IMG/VR virus record: IMGVR_UViG_3300048838_001813
Span: 1-34,878 of that record
DNA: 34,878 bases
Origin: a virus
Direction: 5' to 3' (one strand)
The notes under the pieces were generated by a model. That model was not told where the DNA came from and did no database searches. It saw only the letters and a program-made list of their open reading frames with translations. Below, piece by piece: positions 14,869 through 23,250 of the stretch (positions within the stretch are counted from its first letter, which is position 1; each line of letters opens with the position of its first letter). The position numbers were made by a program, and so were the translations under genes.

Positions 14869-15999
14869 TCAGGCGGTCAGCGAGGGCGCATGACCGTAGT
14901 GCGCCTGGTACAGCGCGGTGAAGACGTTCTTGTCCTTCGCCATCAGCTCCTGAAGGCCCTTCGGGTCCTTGGCCGCCCACATGGCATAGTCCCAGTTCTC
15001 GCGCCCTTTTGCCGAAGCGGTCACGGCACCGGCCTCGGCACCGGCACGCACTTCATCCGCCACGTTCGGGGCGGCGGACAGCGCCTCTACCTCAGCCTTG
15101 GTGGCATCGAAGGCGGCATTAAACTTGGCCTCGTAACTGGCGCGGTGCGCCTCGGTCAGCTTCCGGTCGGCGATCGCCTTGTCCAGCACCGCCTTCACCT
15201 CACCCTCACGCAGCGCCTTGGCAGCTTCCGCATGGCGGGTGTTCTCCTTTTTCAGCGCTTCCACACGGGCCAGCACTTCGGCCTCGGTGGCCACTTCGGA
15301 CATACCCAATAGGGCACGCATCGCTTTGATATCCATCTCGTCGTGTTTAGGGGCCGTTCGGGCCTTGGGTAGCTTATCGGCAGGGCAGCCACAGGCCGCA
15401 ATGCGCGACACGGCTTCCTCGTCCATCAGTTCTTCGTTGTCTTCCGCTGCGGCATCCTCCACCAGGCCATCGGCCAAGCCTTCGGCCACGGCCTCGGTAC
15501 CGGTGAACCACCGGTCGCCCTTGCTCCACATCGCCTCCACCTCATCGTCGGTCTTGCCGGTCTTGGTGGCGTATGCGGCGCGATACTCCTGGGTGATGTC
15601 CTTGATCGCTTTCAGCGAACTCTGCAATTCGTCCTCGTTCCCGGCCACGCCCACCATGGGCTTATGCACCATCACGGCGGTGTCCGGACGCAGGTGGAAA
15701 GCATCGGCCTTCACCGCGATGTAGGTGGCCGCACTGGCCACCATGGCACCACCTTCCACGGTGATGCTTCCCGTGAGCTTGCGCATGGCGGCCACGATAC
15801 GCTTTGCCTCCAGCACGTTGCCTCCCTCGCTATCAATGTACACGTGCGCATCGCGTATGCCCTTCGCTGCGATCTGCGCAATGCTCTCGCCGAACGCTTT
15901 TGCGCTGGCCCCCTCAAAGGAGTTGATCACTCCTTCGATACGGATGTCCGCACGGCGGCCATTGGCCTGGGCGGTGATGTGCAAGGGGCGTTTTCCCAT
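14869..15999 (-). CDS. Head maturation protease fused to scaffold (Mu gpI/Z-like)
   Basis: The ATG at 15999 is used, since the longer frame begins with TTG. The 376-residue product has a ClpP-like S14/S49 serine protease domain in residues 1-180: Ser89 in AMVASAATYIA, His112 in VMVHKPM, and an Asp in 150-162. Around residue 48 are HVYIDSEGGNVLEAKR, the usual oligomer strand. Residues 220-330 are a charged coiled-coil scaffold part (EALKKENTRHAEAAKALREG). In Mu, I and the nested Z give protease and scaffold from one gene. It works inside the prohead and is removed on maturation. Divergent from the terminase genes across a 127-bp region. Confidence 0.8.
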   Translation of the reverse strand: MGKRPLHITAQANGRRADIRIEGVINSFEGASAKAFGESIAQIAAKGIRDAHVYIDSEGGNVLEAKRIVAAMRKLTGSITVEGGAMVASAATYIAVKADAFHLRPDTAVMVHKPMVGVAGNEDELQSSLKAIKDITQEYRAAYATKTGKTDDEVEAMWSKGDRWFTGTEAVAEGLADGLVEDAAAEDNEELMDEEAVSRIAACGCPADKLPKARTAPKHDEMDIKAMRALLGMSEVATEAEVLARVEALKKENTRHAEAAKALREGEVKAVLDKAIADRKLTEAHRASYEAKFNAAFDATKAEVEALSAAPNVADEVRAGAEAGAVTASAKGRENWDYAMWAAKDPKGLQELMAKDKNVFTALYQAHYGHAPSLTA

Positions 16000-16126
16000 G
16001 TGGTGCCGCAAACATGGCGACGTCCGGAAGCCCTCACCAAATCAAACATCCACCACGGCGTAACATGTTCCGACACTGCGGGAATTTGACCGCGCGCGCG
16101 TCTCCTTGGGAGGGCACATTTGCAAC
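16000..16126. promoter_or_regulatory. Divergent late promoter region
   Basis: This 127-bp stretch separates the leftward capsid/tail transcript from the rightward packaging transcript, so at least two late promoters must lie here or be read from outside. It contains a perfect 8-bp palindrome aacatgtt at 16062-16069, a possible activator site, a (cg) run at 16090-16100 and a good Shine-Dalgarno-like gggaggg before the terminase start. On the minus strand gatgtttg is one mismatch from TAnnTTTG. No activator gene of the Mu C/Mor type was recognised. Confidence 0.4.
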
Positions 16127-16588
16127 ATGGCCAAGGATGGAGCAAGGGCGAATGCCCGCATCATGTTCGTGGAGCAGGGCAAGAGCCGAAAGGAGATCGC
16201 CGAGCTGCTGAAGGTCCGCGAAAAGACCGTGGGGGAATGGGCCTCCAAAGGCAACTGGGAGGACCAGCGCACCGCGCACCTCACCAGCAGCCAACAGGTG
16301 GAACGCAGCCTGAAGGGCTTGATCCAGACCTACACGGAACAGCTCACCGTGATGGAGCGGGAAGGTGATGGGGACCCCAGGGAAAAGGCCCGATTGGTGG
16401 ACGCACTGGTAAAGACCAGCAAGACCCTGGAGGTGGTGCGCAACGAGAACGACATCAGCCTGAGCGCTCGCATCCGTGTGATGGACTGGCTCTTCAACGC
16501 TTTGCAGAAGCACGACGAAAAGCTGCACAGGGATCTGATCGACTTTCAATCCACGATGCTTGAAGAGGCGGCACGCCTGCACGCATGA
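16127..16588 (+). CDS. Small terminase subunit (HTH, Mu gp27-like)
   Basis: The start at 16127 (MAKDGARANARIMFVEQ) is preferred because it follows gggaggg by about ten bases; a longer frame adds seven residues. The 153-residue protein has an N-terminal helix-turn-helix (residues 13-45: KSRKEIAELLKVREKTVGEW), typical for DNA-recognising small terminase subunits, then a helical oligomerisation part with EKARLVDALVKTSKTLEVV. It selects phage DNA and hands it to the large subunit, whose gene overlaps its stop through ATGA. Confidence 0.75.
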   Translation: MAKDGARANARIMFVEQGKSRKEIAELLKVREKTVGEWASKGNWEDQRTAHLTSSQQVERSLKGLIQTYTEQLTVMEREGDGDPREKARLVDALVKTSKTLEVVRNENDISLSARIRVMDWLFNALQKHDEKLHRDLIDFQSTMLEEAARLHA

Positions 16589-18126
16589 GCAAAGTCGTAC
16601 GCGAGCGCAAGCGCGGCCTGCGCGAACTGGAACAGTACCGGCGCAAGCTGGAGATACTGCGGGCCAGCAAGGGCTTCAACCTCCACGAGACGGCGGATGA
16701 GCAACACCGCCGCATAGAGGCCGCGAAGGCCGACCCCGTCACCTTCGCTGAAACTTACCTGCCCGACTATTGCACCGCCAAGTGCGCCACCTTCCAGGAC
16801 CAGGCCGCACGCCGCATCCTGCGCACCAAGGACATCCGTATCGTATTGCGTTGGGCACGCGCCCACGCGAAGAGCGTCTGGGCCGACATCATCATCCCGC
16901 TTTGGCTATGGGCTAAAGGCGAACCGATGTACCTGGTCATCATTGGCAGCAGTTTCGATAAGGCAAAGACGCTTTTGAGCGACGTTCAAGCGGAGTTCGA
17001 GGCCAACCCCAGATTGCTGCACGACTTCGGTGAACAGCAGATGGACGGCAACTGGACCGACGGCTACTTCAGCACCAAGGGCGGCTTCGTCGGTGCCGCG
17101 CTGGGCATGGGCCAAAGCGTAAGGGGCCTGCGCAAACGCGCCCTGCGCCCCACCTACATCGTGCTGGACGACACCGAGACGCGGCAGCTCTGCAAGAACC
17201 CCAAGCGCCTTGCCGAAATGGTCCACTGGGTGGAGACGGACGTGCTCGGTACCATGGACGGGGCCACCCAGCGCTTAGTGATCGCCAACAACCGTTTCGC
17301 CCCGGACATGATCCAGGTGCGGCTTTTGGAGAAGCACAAGGACTGGATATGCCACGAAGTGAAGGCATACGACCCTGTGACCTTCCTGGCCACGTGGCCG
17401 GAGAAGTACGGCACCGACGACACCTACTGGCGGGACATGGAGCGCAAGAACGGCAGCTTGGCCGTCCGCGCCGAATACCTCAACGAGCCGCACGTGGAGG
17501 GCAGCATCTTCACCGACGATCTCTTCAACTGGGGCAGGCCACCGCGCATCGACCACTTCGTGTGCATCGTGGGCCATTGGGACGTCGCCTACGCCGGGAC
17601 CCGGACGGCGGACTACAACGCCGTCCGCGTATGGGGCTTGGACAAAGACAACCGGTACTGGCTCATCGGCACCTATTGCAAGCAGAGCAAGATGGCCGCC
17701 GCCGTGCGCTGGATGGTGCAGTTCGACAAGGCGCTGCCCGACAGCGCCGTGATACGCTGGCAGTATGAAAGCCAGTTCTGGAACGACGAGCTGGAACGCA
17801 CCGTGCGCGATGTATGCCATGAAGAGGCGCACGAGCTGCGCTTGGCCCAGGCCGAGCGCGGCAAGGCCAATAAGTACGAACGCATCCTTACCCTGCATCC
17901 CTACTATCAGAACGGGCGCGTGTGGTACAGCGATAAGGCGAAAAGCGAGAGCGACGCGCTGGTGGCCCTGGCCCAACTGAAAGGCATCGAGCCCGGCTAT
18001 TCCTCTCATGACGATGCCCCCGATGCCGACGAGCAGGCCATCGGCGTACTGAGCCGCGAAGTGCTGGCCCGCGAATGGAACGACCCCGTGCTCGGCGAGC
18101 GCCAACGCCCCAAAAACATCTGGTAA
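16585..18126 (+). CDS. Large terminase subunit (Mu gp28-like)
   Basis: A 513-residue packaging ATPase and nuclease. The N-terminal ATPase part has a Walker A-like RWARAHAKSVW at 89-99 (the classical lysine is replaced or shifted, as in many large terminases), a Walker B YIVLDDTE at 191-198, and IVIGSSF-like strands before it. The C-terminal RNase H-type nuclease has the first aspartate in GHWDVAYAGTRTADYN (Asp333, Asp343) and the last acidic group in SSHDDAPDADEQAIG near 475-485. It drives DNA into the prohead and cuts it, in transposable phages by headful packaging with host flanks. Length fits the family. Confidence 0.9.
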   Translation: MSKVVRERKRGLRELEQYRRKLEILRASKGFNLHETADEQHRRIEAAKADPVTFAETYLPDYCTAKCATFQDQAARRILRTKDIRIVLRWARAHAKSVWADIIIPLWLWAKGEPMYLVIIGSSFDKAKTLLSDVQAEFEANPRLLHDFGEQQMDGNWTDGYFSTKGGFVGAALGMGQSVRGLRKRALRPTYIVLDDTETRQLCKNPKRLAEMVHWVETDVLGTMDGATQRLVIANNRFAPDMIQVRLLEKHKDWICHEVKAYDPVTFLATWPEKYGTDDTYWRDMERKNGSLAVRAEYLNEPHVEGSIFTDDLFNWGRPPRIDHFVCIVGHWDVAYAGTRTADYNAVRVWGLDKDNRYWLIGTYCKQSKMAAAVRWMVQFDKALPDSAVIRWQYESQFWNDELERTVRDVCHEEAHELRLAQAERGKANKYERILTLHPYYQNGRVWYSDKAKSESDALVALAQLKGIEPGYSSHDDAPDADEQAIGVLSREVLAREWNDPVLGERQRPKNIW

Positions 18127-18127
18127 C

Positions 18128-18631
18128 ATGCCCACTGCCTACACCTTCCTTACCGATAGCGACGTGCGCAGCCGCGTCCGCGACGAACACCTGAACGACC
18201 TGGTGGACCGCGACACCTTAGTGGTAGCACCCGACCCTTCCGATACCGAGGCCTATGCCGCCTACATCGCCGCGCTGAACGCCAGCGAGACCGTGAAGGT
18301 GAGCTGCGAGAGCATGGCCATTGCCAAGGTGCGCAGCGTGTTGAGCAACCGTTTCGACACCACGGGCCTGCTCTCCGCCACCGGCGAGGACCGCCACCCG
18401 CTGCTGGTGCTCCACGTGCTCAACGTGATGGTATACCTGCTCTACCGGCGCATCAACCCGCGCAAGGTGCCCGAAGTAGTGAAGGAGGACCACGACGAAA
18501 CCCTCGCCTGGTTGGACCGCGTGTCCGACGGGCGGGAAGCCCCGGACTTCCCGCCGGTGGAACCACCCGAGGACAATGCGGGATTACCCCGTGTCGGGGG
18601 TGCATGGATACCCAAGGGCCATTACTTCTGA
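18128..18631 (+). CDS. Head-tail connector, DUF1320 (Mu gp36-like)
   Basis: A 167-residue protein one base after the terminase stop. It opens with TAYTFLTDSDVRSRVRDEHL, the typical beginning of DUF1320/gp36 connector proteins ('..fit..dl...i....l..l'), and has a helical middle with ESMAIAKVRSVLSNRFDT and LVLHVLNVMVYLLYRRINPR, which fits their helical bundle. The C-terminus is proline- and acid-rich. In Mu the gene lies after the capsid gene; here it has moved to the packaging block. Confidence 0.7.
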   Translation: MPTAYTFLTDSDVRSRVRDEHLNDLVDRDTLVVAPDPSDTEAYAAYIAALNASETVKVSCESMAIAKVRSVLSNRFDTTGLLSATGEDRHPLLVLHVLNVMVYLLYRRINPRKVPEVVKEDHDETLAWLDRVSDGREAPDFPPVEPPEDNAGLPRVGGAWIPKGHYF

Positions 18632-18791
18632 CCATGACGGACCAAAGGAGGGCCGAGAACCCGTTAAACTGTGTTGAAATAGAACGATACCGCCTTGGGT
18701 GGCCCTCCCCTGCCTTCAAGGAATTTGAGGCCCGTAAATCGAATAATCCAAAGGGCGGTTCTACCCGCCCGGAAAACAGACCGAGCAAGCC
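18632..18791 (+). promoter_or_regulatory. Structured intergenic stretch before membrane genes
   Basis: In a phage with nearly no gaps, this 160-bp stretch holds no convincing gene. It has a perfect 8-bp inverted repeat ggagggcc (18647-18654) / ggccctcc (18701-18708) enclosing an AT-richer loop, and a 6-bp hairpin gggcgg-ttctac-ccgccc (18753-18770). It may carry a promoter, a terminator or an RNA element for the two membrane genes that follow. Nothing in it matches a known RNA family that I recognise. Confidence 0.4.
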
Positions 18792-19013
18792 ATGAAGAAA
18801 TACAACTCCTTTTTCGGCTGGGTGGCCACCACCCAGCGCTTCACACTGGTGTTCATCCACCTGGTGCTCCCCGCCATGGCCTGGAGCCTCCTTACCGACC
18901 GGCCTGAACCGCCTTGGGACATCGTGGCCTGGGTCATGGTCGCATTGCCCGCCATCGGCTACTGGGCGGGCAACTGGTGGTACTGGACCAAGCGCTTGGA
19001 CCGGGGCCGCTGA
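18792..19013 (+). CDS. Small two-segment membrane protein
   Basis: A 73-residue protein with two hydrophobic segments at about 15-33 and 43-62 and a basic C-terminus (WTKRLDRGR). Its stop overlaps the next start as TGATG. Tryptophan is frequent (WWYW near residue 63), typical of membrane interfaces. It sits between the DUF1320 connector and portal genes, which is not a usual lysis position. It could be a holin, antiholin or superinfection exclusion factor. No family recognised. Confidence 0.65.
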   Translation: MKKYNSFFGWVATTQRFTLVFIHLVLPAMAWSLLTDRPEPPWDIVAWVMVALPAIGYWAGNWWYWTKRLDRGR

Positions 19014-19453
19014 TGACCTGGCTGCTCCCTTTCGTGCTTTACGCGGCAGCTTATGCCGCCGGATTGCTGGTGGCCATCCCGCAGGCCATCCTTATCCAGA
19101 GCAACAAGCCCATACGCCACGGCCTGTGGCTCTCCGCCTACATCGTGGTGGGCTTCCTTTCCGCATGGATGACCATGCCCAGCGCCGCATGTGCCTTGCT
19201 GGCCAGCGCCGGTATGGCCGGTGTGTTCAGTGCCTCCTTCCGCTTCTACCTCAACGACCTCCGCGAACTGCCCACCGGCTACTTGGGGCCGGATCCCGCC
19301 AACGGTCCCGCGCCCGGACGCAGCCGTTACGACATGCTGATGTGGCGCACGGCGCGGTACTTCCGCTGCCCGCCGGTGCGGGTGGCACTTTTTCTTGAAC
19401 TCGGCACGGCAGCAGCCGTGTACATCATTCTGGTGCTCGAATGCAACAACTGA
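19013..19453 (+). CDS. Multi-segment membrane protein
   Basis: Start at 19013, coupled to the upstream stop (TGATG). The 146-residue protein has about four hydrophobic segments: 3-22, 37-54, 56-74 and 122-141. Between the third and fourth is a soluble loop with LNDLRELPTGYLGPDPANG and GRSRYDMLMWRTARY. It ends 13 bases inside the portal gene. With the 73-residue protein it forms a membrane pair inserted in the packaging block. Possible roles are superinfection exclusion, holin partner or membrane recruitment of prohead assembly, which would be interesting given the hydrophobic capsid N-terminus. Not recognised as a known family. Confidence 0.65.
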   Translation: MTWLLPFVLYAAAYAAGLLVAIPQAILIQSNKPIRHGLWLSAYIVVGFLSAWMTMPSAACALLASAGMAGVFSASFRFYLNDLRELPTGYLGPDPANGPAPGRSRYDMLMWRTARYFRCPPVRVALFLELGTAAAVYIILVLECNN

Positions 19454-22107
19454 ACCGCCCCAATATCCTGAGCCGCATCCGTGCGGCCTTCACCCCCATG
19501 CTGCTGCATCCTGCACAGATGCAGAGCTTCCGCATGCCCGACCTGGAGCGCTGGGCCATGCCCCACCGCAGTGTGGACATGGAAGACTGGGAGGCCGCGC
19601 TGAACATGGCCAAGAACCTGTTGCGCCCGGACCGCACCCGCCTGATGGACCTGTACGACAGCATCCTGAAGGATGCCCACTTGGGCAGTGTGATGGAGAC
19701 GCGGGTATTGCGCGTGGTGCGGGGCAAGTTCATGCTCACCGATGCCGACGGCAAGCCCCGGCCCGACCTGCTGCACCTGTTGGAAACGCAGTGGTTCGAG
19801 GACTTCCTCCAGTACGTCACCGAAGCCCTCTTCTTCGGCCACAGCCTCATTGAGCTGGGCGAACTGGCACGGCCCGGCGAGCTGCGGCAGGTGAACCGGA
19901 TAGACCCGCGCAACGTGCTGCCTTACCAAGGCATCGTGGCGCGGCGGCGCGGCGAGGAGACCGGCTACCTCTTCCGCGAGGAACCCTTGCGCAGCTACCT
20001 CATTGAAGTAGGCCGCCCGGACGACCTCGGCCTGTTGGAGCGCGTCGCCCCCGTGGCCGTGGTGAAGAAGTACGCCATCGGGAGCTGGAGCGCCTTCGTG
20101 GGCACCTACGGCATCCCCAGCCGCTGGATAAAGACGCGGGGCAACGATGCCCGCCGCGTGAAGCAGTTGGAGACCGTGATGCAGAACATGATGAGCAGCG
20201 CCTATGCCATCATACAGGGTGATGAAGAGTTCGGCATTGCGCCCACGCCCGCCGGGGACCCCGTGAAGGTGTTCGACGACCTGGTGAGCCGCATGAACAG
20301 CGAGATCAGCAAGCGCATCCTCGGCCAGGACGGGACCACCGACAACAAAGATGCCAGCGGCACCTACGGCAGCCTGAAAGTACTGGCAGGCGTGGCCGAG
20401 GACCGCCATGCCGCCGACAAGGCCAGTGCCGCCTACGTGGTGAACCAGGAGCTGCTGCCGCGTTTAACGGCCCTTGGATACCCGTTCAAAGGCATCCGCT
20501 TCGCGTGGGACGCCATGCAGGACCTCAGCCCCACCGAGATCGTGGACGCGGTAAGCAAGCTGGGGCTGGTGTTCGACATCGACCCGGAGTACATCGAGAA
20601 GCGCACAGGCATCCGCATCCTGGGGGCGCGAAGGATGCCGGGGGAACTGGGGCCGGAAGGAGGCAACCCGCCGGGCAGCGGCAGGCAGACCGGGGCACCG
20701 GAACCCAAGCCGGAAGAAGAGACCGGCGACGACACGGAAGAGGACGGCGCAGGCGTGACTGCGCATTGGGGCGGCGAAGCGCCCACCTGCGCTATCTGCG
20801 GTGGTGGAGGCATGGCCGAGGCTGCTGCCGTGCCGCCCGTACCCATCGAAGCCGTGGAGAGCCTGCTGCGCTCCGCCTTCGACGGGGCGGCGTTCGACGC
20901 GGCCTACTTCGATGCCATCGCCAACCTGTACGTGGCGGAACTGGACAGGACCTGGAACCCGGCCATGCTCAATGTAGGTACCGCAGCCCCCCAGCACGTG
21001 GCACACGCGCTGATGGAGTCGAACCTGTACCAGTTCAGCGGACTGAAGACACTGGCCATCGCCCTGGATGTGAACGCACACGCCAAGGAGGGCGGCACCT
21101 TCGCCACCTTCAAACGCCGCGTGGACGAGAGCGGACTGATCGAGAAGTACAATGTGCATCAGCTCCGGGCCGAATACACCAACGTGGCCATGAGCGGCAT
21201 ACAGGCCGGGCGGTATTACCAGATGCAGCAGACCGCCGATGTACTGCCCTATGGTGAGTATGTCACCGTGGGCGACCTGCGCGTCCGCGCCGCACATGCC
21301 GACCTGAACGGGAAGATATGGCCGCTGGACCACGATGCCTGGAAGTCCATTTGGCCGCCCAACGGATGGAACTGCCGTTGCACCGTGCTGCCCACGGAGG
21401 CCGGGAAGAGAGGGAAAGCTGCGGACGACCAATGGGACCAGGCCCAAGCGGAACTGAAGCGCAGCGGGGAATGGAACCAGATGGCCAAGGGCGGCTTCCA
21501 GGGCAACCGCGCACAGAGCGGCACCATCTTCGACCTTGGCAGCTATCGCAAGGACCTGGCCAAGAATGCCGGGCGGAAGAGACTGGACAAGCTCAACGTG
21601 GAGGACTCATACGGGCGCAAGGACATGGACATGGACACGCTGATAAAGCGGCCAGGACTCCCTACCATTACGCCACAGGTCGCCGATGAGGCCGGATACA
21701 AACCCTGGTTCATCACGCAGCGTGATAAGCGCAGCGACGACAAAGGCCGGGCCATCTTCAATGACTACCGGGAGCGGCCTTGGGCGCTGGACCTCTCAAC
21801 CCTCAACCGCCATGCCGGAAAGGAGTACAATGCTGGCAGACGCTGGGAGTACGTCCATGAGATCCCGAACATCCTGCGCGGGCCTGACGAAGTGTGGGCG
21901 AAGAAGGACAGGGGCGGACGGACCTCTTGGCAATTCATCAAATACTACCAAGGTGAGGCGATCGTCGTTCGTGCCGAGATCCCCAAGACCGCGGAGCTGC
22001 GCGGCGGTGTACTGGAAGTGACAAGCTGGTACAAGCTCGACGCAAGATCGGAACACGCCGTCCGGAGCGGAACACTCATAAAGAAGATGCCTGCGCAAAC
22101 CAACTAA
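19441..22107 (+). CDS. Portal (DUF935) - Mu F head protein - nuclease-like C-terminus fusion
   Basis: An 888-residue protein. Residues 1-400 are a DUF935 portal (Mu gp29): MEDWEAALNMAKNLLRP, FGHSLIELGEL, VKKYAIGSWSAFVGTYGIP, GQDGTTDNKDASGTYGSLKV. A linker (400-460) is Gly/Pro/acid-rich and has a CAIC at 450-453. Residues 480-655 are the Mu F-like minor head domain, with the signature HADLNGKIWPLDHDAWKSIW and NGWNCRCTVLP. Residues 775-885 look like the BECR-fold (barnase/EndoU/colicin/RelE) nuclease-like domains known at the ends of Mu F proteins: EYVHEIPNILRGPDEVW, SWQFIKYYQGEAIVVRAEIP, SGTLIKKM. The first two parts form the portal vertex; the last may be an injected toxin. Portal and F are separate genes in Mu. 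Confidence 0.8.
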   Translation: MQQLNRPNILSRIRAAFTPMLLHPAQMQSFRMPDLERWAMPHRSVDMEDWEAALNMAKNLLRPDRTRLMDLYDSILKDAHLGSVMETRVLRVVRGKFMLTDADGKPRPDLLHLLETQWFEDFLQYVTEALFFGHSLIELGELARPGELRQVNRIDPRNVLPYQGIVARRRGEETGYLFREEPLRSYLIEVGRPDDLGLLERVAPVAVVKKYAIGSWSAFVGTYGIPSRWIKTRGNDARRVKQLETVMQNMMSSAYAIIQGDEEFGIAPTPAGDPVKVFDDLVSRMNSEISKRILGQDGTTDNKDASGTYGSLKVLAGVAEDRHAADKASAAYVVNQELLPRLTALGYPFKGIRFAWDAMQDLSPTEIVDAVSKLGLVFDIDPEYIEKRTGIRILGARRMPGELGPEGGNPPGSGRQTGAPEPKPEEETGDDTEEDGAGVTAHWGGEAPTCAICGGGGMAEAAAVPPVPIEAVESLLRSAFDGAAFDAAYFDAIANLYVAELDRTWNPAMLNVGTAAPQHVAHALMESNLYQFSGLKTLAIALDVNAHAKEGGTFATFKRRVDESGLIEKYNVHQLRAEYTNVAMSGIQAGRYYQMQQTADVLPYGEYVTVGDLRVRAAHADLNGKIWPLDHDAWKSIWPPNGWNCRCTVLPTEAGKRGKAADDQWDQAQAELKRSGEWNQMAKGGFQGNRAQSGTIFDLGSYRKDLAKNAGRKRLDKLNVEDSYGRKDMDMDTLIKRPGLPTITPQVADEAGYKPWFITQRDKRSDDKGRAIFNDYRERPWALDLSTLNRHAGKEYNAGRRWEYVHEIPNILRGPDEVWAKKDRGGRTSWQFIKYYQGEAIVVRAEIPKTAELRGGVLEVTSWYKLDARSEHAVRSGTLIKKMPAQTN

Positions 22108-22170
22108 AAAGGAACCCCCGTGTTAGTAGGGAGACCGGTCCATTGGCCACGCAGGCAACACCACAAAGAT

Positions 22171-22704
22171 ATGCCGATAAAGGGAATGGACCAAGTGATG
22201 CGCAAGGCGCTGGCCCTGCAAAAGGCCATGGAGCGCCAGGTGCCGGTGAAGATGCAGGCGGCGGCGGTGAAGGTGTTCCGCGCCAACTTCACCGCCCAAG
22301 GCTATGTGGACAATGGCGTGGACCCGTGGGCCGCCCGCAAGGTGATGCCCAAGATGTCCCGCCCGCGCCCTTCGCCCAAGATACTGATACGCTCGGCCCT
22401 GCTGATCAACAGCATCCGGCCCAATGGCCAGGCCAGTTGGAACCGCATCAGCGTAAAGGCGGGCGGTCCGCACGTGCCCTACGCGCAGATACACAATGAT
22501 GGCGGTACCATCCGGGGCACCTTCGGCGTACGCCAGCACGAACGGCGCAGCCCCAAGGGCAAGAAAAGCAACGTGCGCCAGCACACCCGCACGGTGAACA
22601 CCACCATCCCCCAGCGCCGCTACATGGGCAACAGCCGCGCATTGGGCACGGCCATGCGCCAGGAGATCATGAAGGCTGTCGCTAAAACCATGCTGAACAA
22701 ATGA
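22171..22704 (+). CDS. Virion morphogenesis protein (Mu gpG-like)
   Basis: The start at 22171 (MPIKGMDQVMRKALALQK) avoids a basic, unlikely N-terminal extension and leaves a 63-base gap after the portal fusion. The 177-residue protein has the gpG / phage virion morphogenesis pattern: a helix, then VKVFRANFTAQGYVDNG followed by W-A-R, ILIRSALLINSIRP, VPYAQIHNDGGTIRG and a C-terminal RRYMGNS motif. It acts in joining head and tail. It is coupled to the next gene by ATGA. Confidence 0.75.
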   Translation: MPIKGMDQVMRKALALQKAMERQVPVKMQAAAVKVFRANFTAQGYVDNGVDPWAARKVMPKMSRPRPSPKILIRSALLINSIRPNGQASWNRISVKAGGPHVPYAQIHNDGGTIRGTFGVRQHERRSPKGKKSNVRQHTRTVNTTIPQRRYMGNSRALGTAMRQEIMKAVAKTMLNK

Positions 22705-23249
22705 ACTGGATCATCGAAGAGAACCTCGACCCCACCTTACAGGACTGGAGCGAGGCCTACAAGGAGCTCTGCGCCATCATCCGCGCCAAGCTGCCCGAGG
22801 TAAAGCACGTGGACCTCTACTACGGGCAGGACCAGGTGGTGGGCACGGACGGCAACTGGATCCCCTTCCGCGCCCCCGCCGTCTTCCTGGAGTTCAACGC
22901 CGCGCAGGTGAGCGACCTGGGCGACAACACCCAGCAACTGCTGATGGACATTTCCATGCACCTCTGCGTGGAGACCGTGCAGGATACCCACGCGGGCAGC
23001 GCCGGGCAGCGCCGCGCCCTGGAGTTCACCGCCCTGCTGCGCAAGCTGCACGTGGCCATGCACGGGGCCAGTGGCGACCACTTCAGCCCATTGGGCCGTA
23101 CCGGACTGGCCCGCAAGGCCGATGCGCCGCCCTACATGTACATGTATACCCAGACCTTCCAGTGCGTGGTGCTGGACAACAGCGCCAGCAAGCAGTGGGA
23201 CTTTATTGGGCCGGATGCGCTGGGGCCGGAGGTGGAGAAGGAAGACTGA
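22701..23249 (+). CDS. Tail terminator/completion protein (Mu gp37-like)
   Basis: A 182-residue protein coupled to gpG by ATGA. It has an N-terminal helix (SEAYKELCAIIRAKLPEVKH), then beta strands with IPFRAPAVFLEFNAAQVSDL and LLMDISMHLCVETVQDTH, and a C-terminal strand YMYMYTQTFQCVVLDN. That is the general pattern of phage tail terminator or gp37-type connectors, which are often diverged. It is the last gene of the rightward late transcript and converges with the lysogenic unit with one base between the two stop codons, so no terminator fits between them. Confidence 0.5.
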   Translation: MNWIIEENLDPTLQDWSEAYKELCAIIRAKLPEVKHVDLYYGQDQVVGTDGNWIPFRAPAVFLEFNAAQVSDLGDNTQQLLMDISMHLCVETVQDTHAGSAGQRRALEFTALLRKLHVAMHGASGDHFSPLGRTGLARKADAPPYMYMYTQTFQCVVLDNSASKQWDFIGPDALGPEVEKED

Positions 23250-23250
23250 G

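Noticed and set aside
18604-18795. 63-codon frame in the intergenic stretch
   Set aside because: It overlaps the end of the DUF1320 gene and the start of the membrane gene, has an Asn/Pro/Arg-rich unstructured product and lies over two hairpins; kept as noncoding.
19327-20409. 360-codon minus-strand frame opposite the portal
   Set aside because: Shadow of the portal gene, His/Val/Gly-rich, without any start context or domain.
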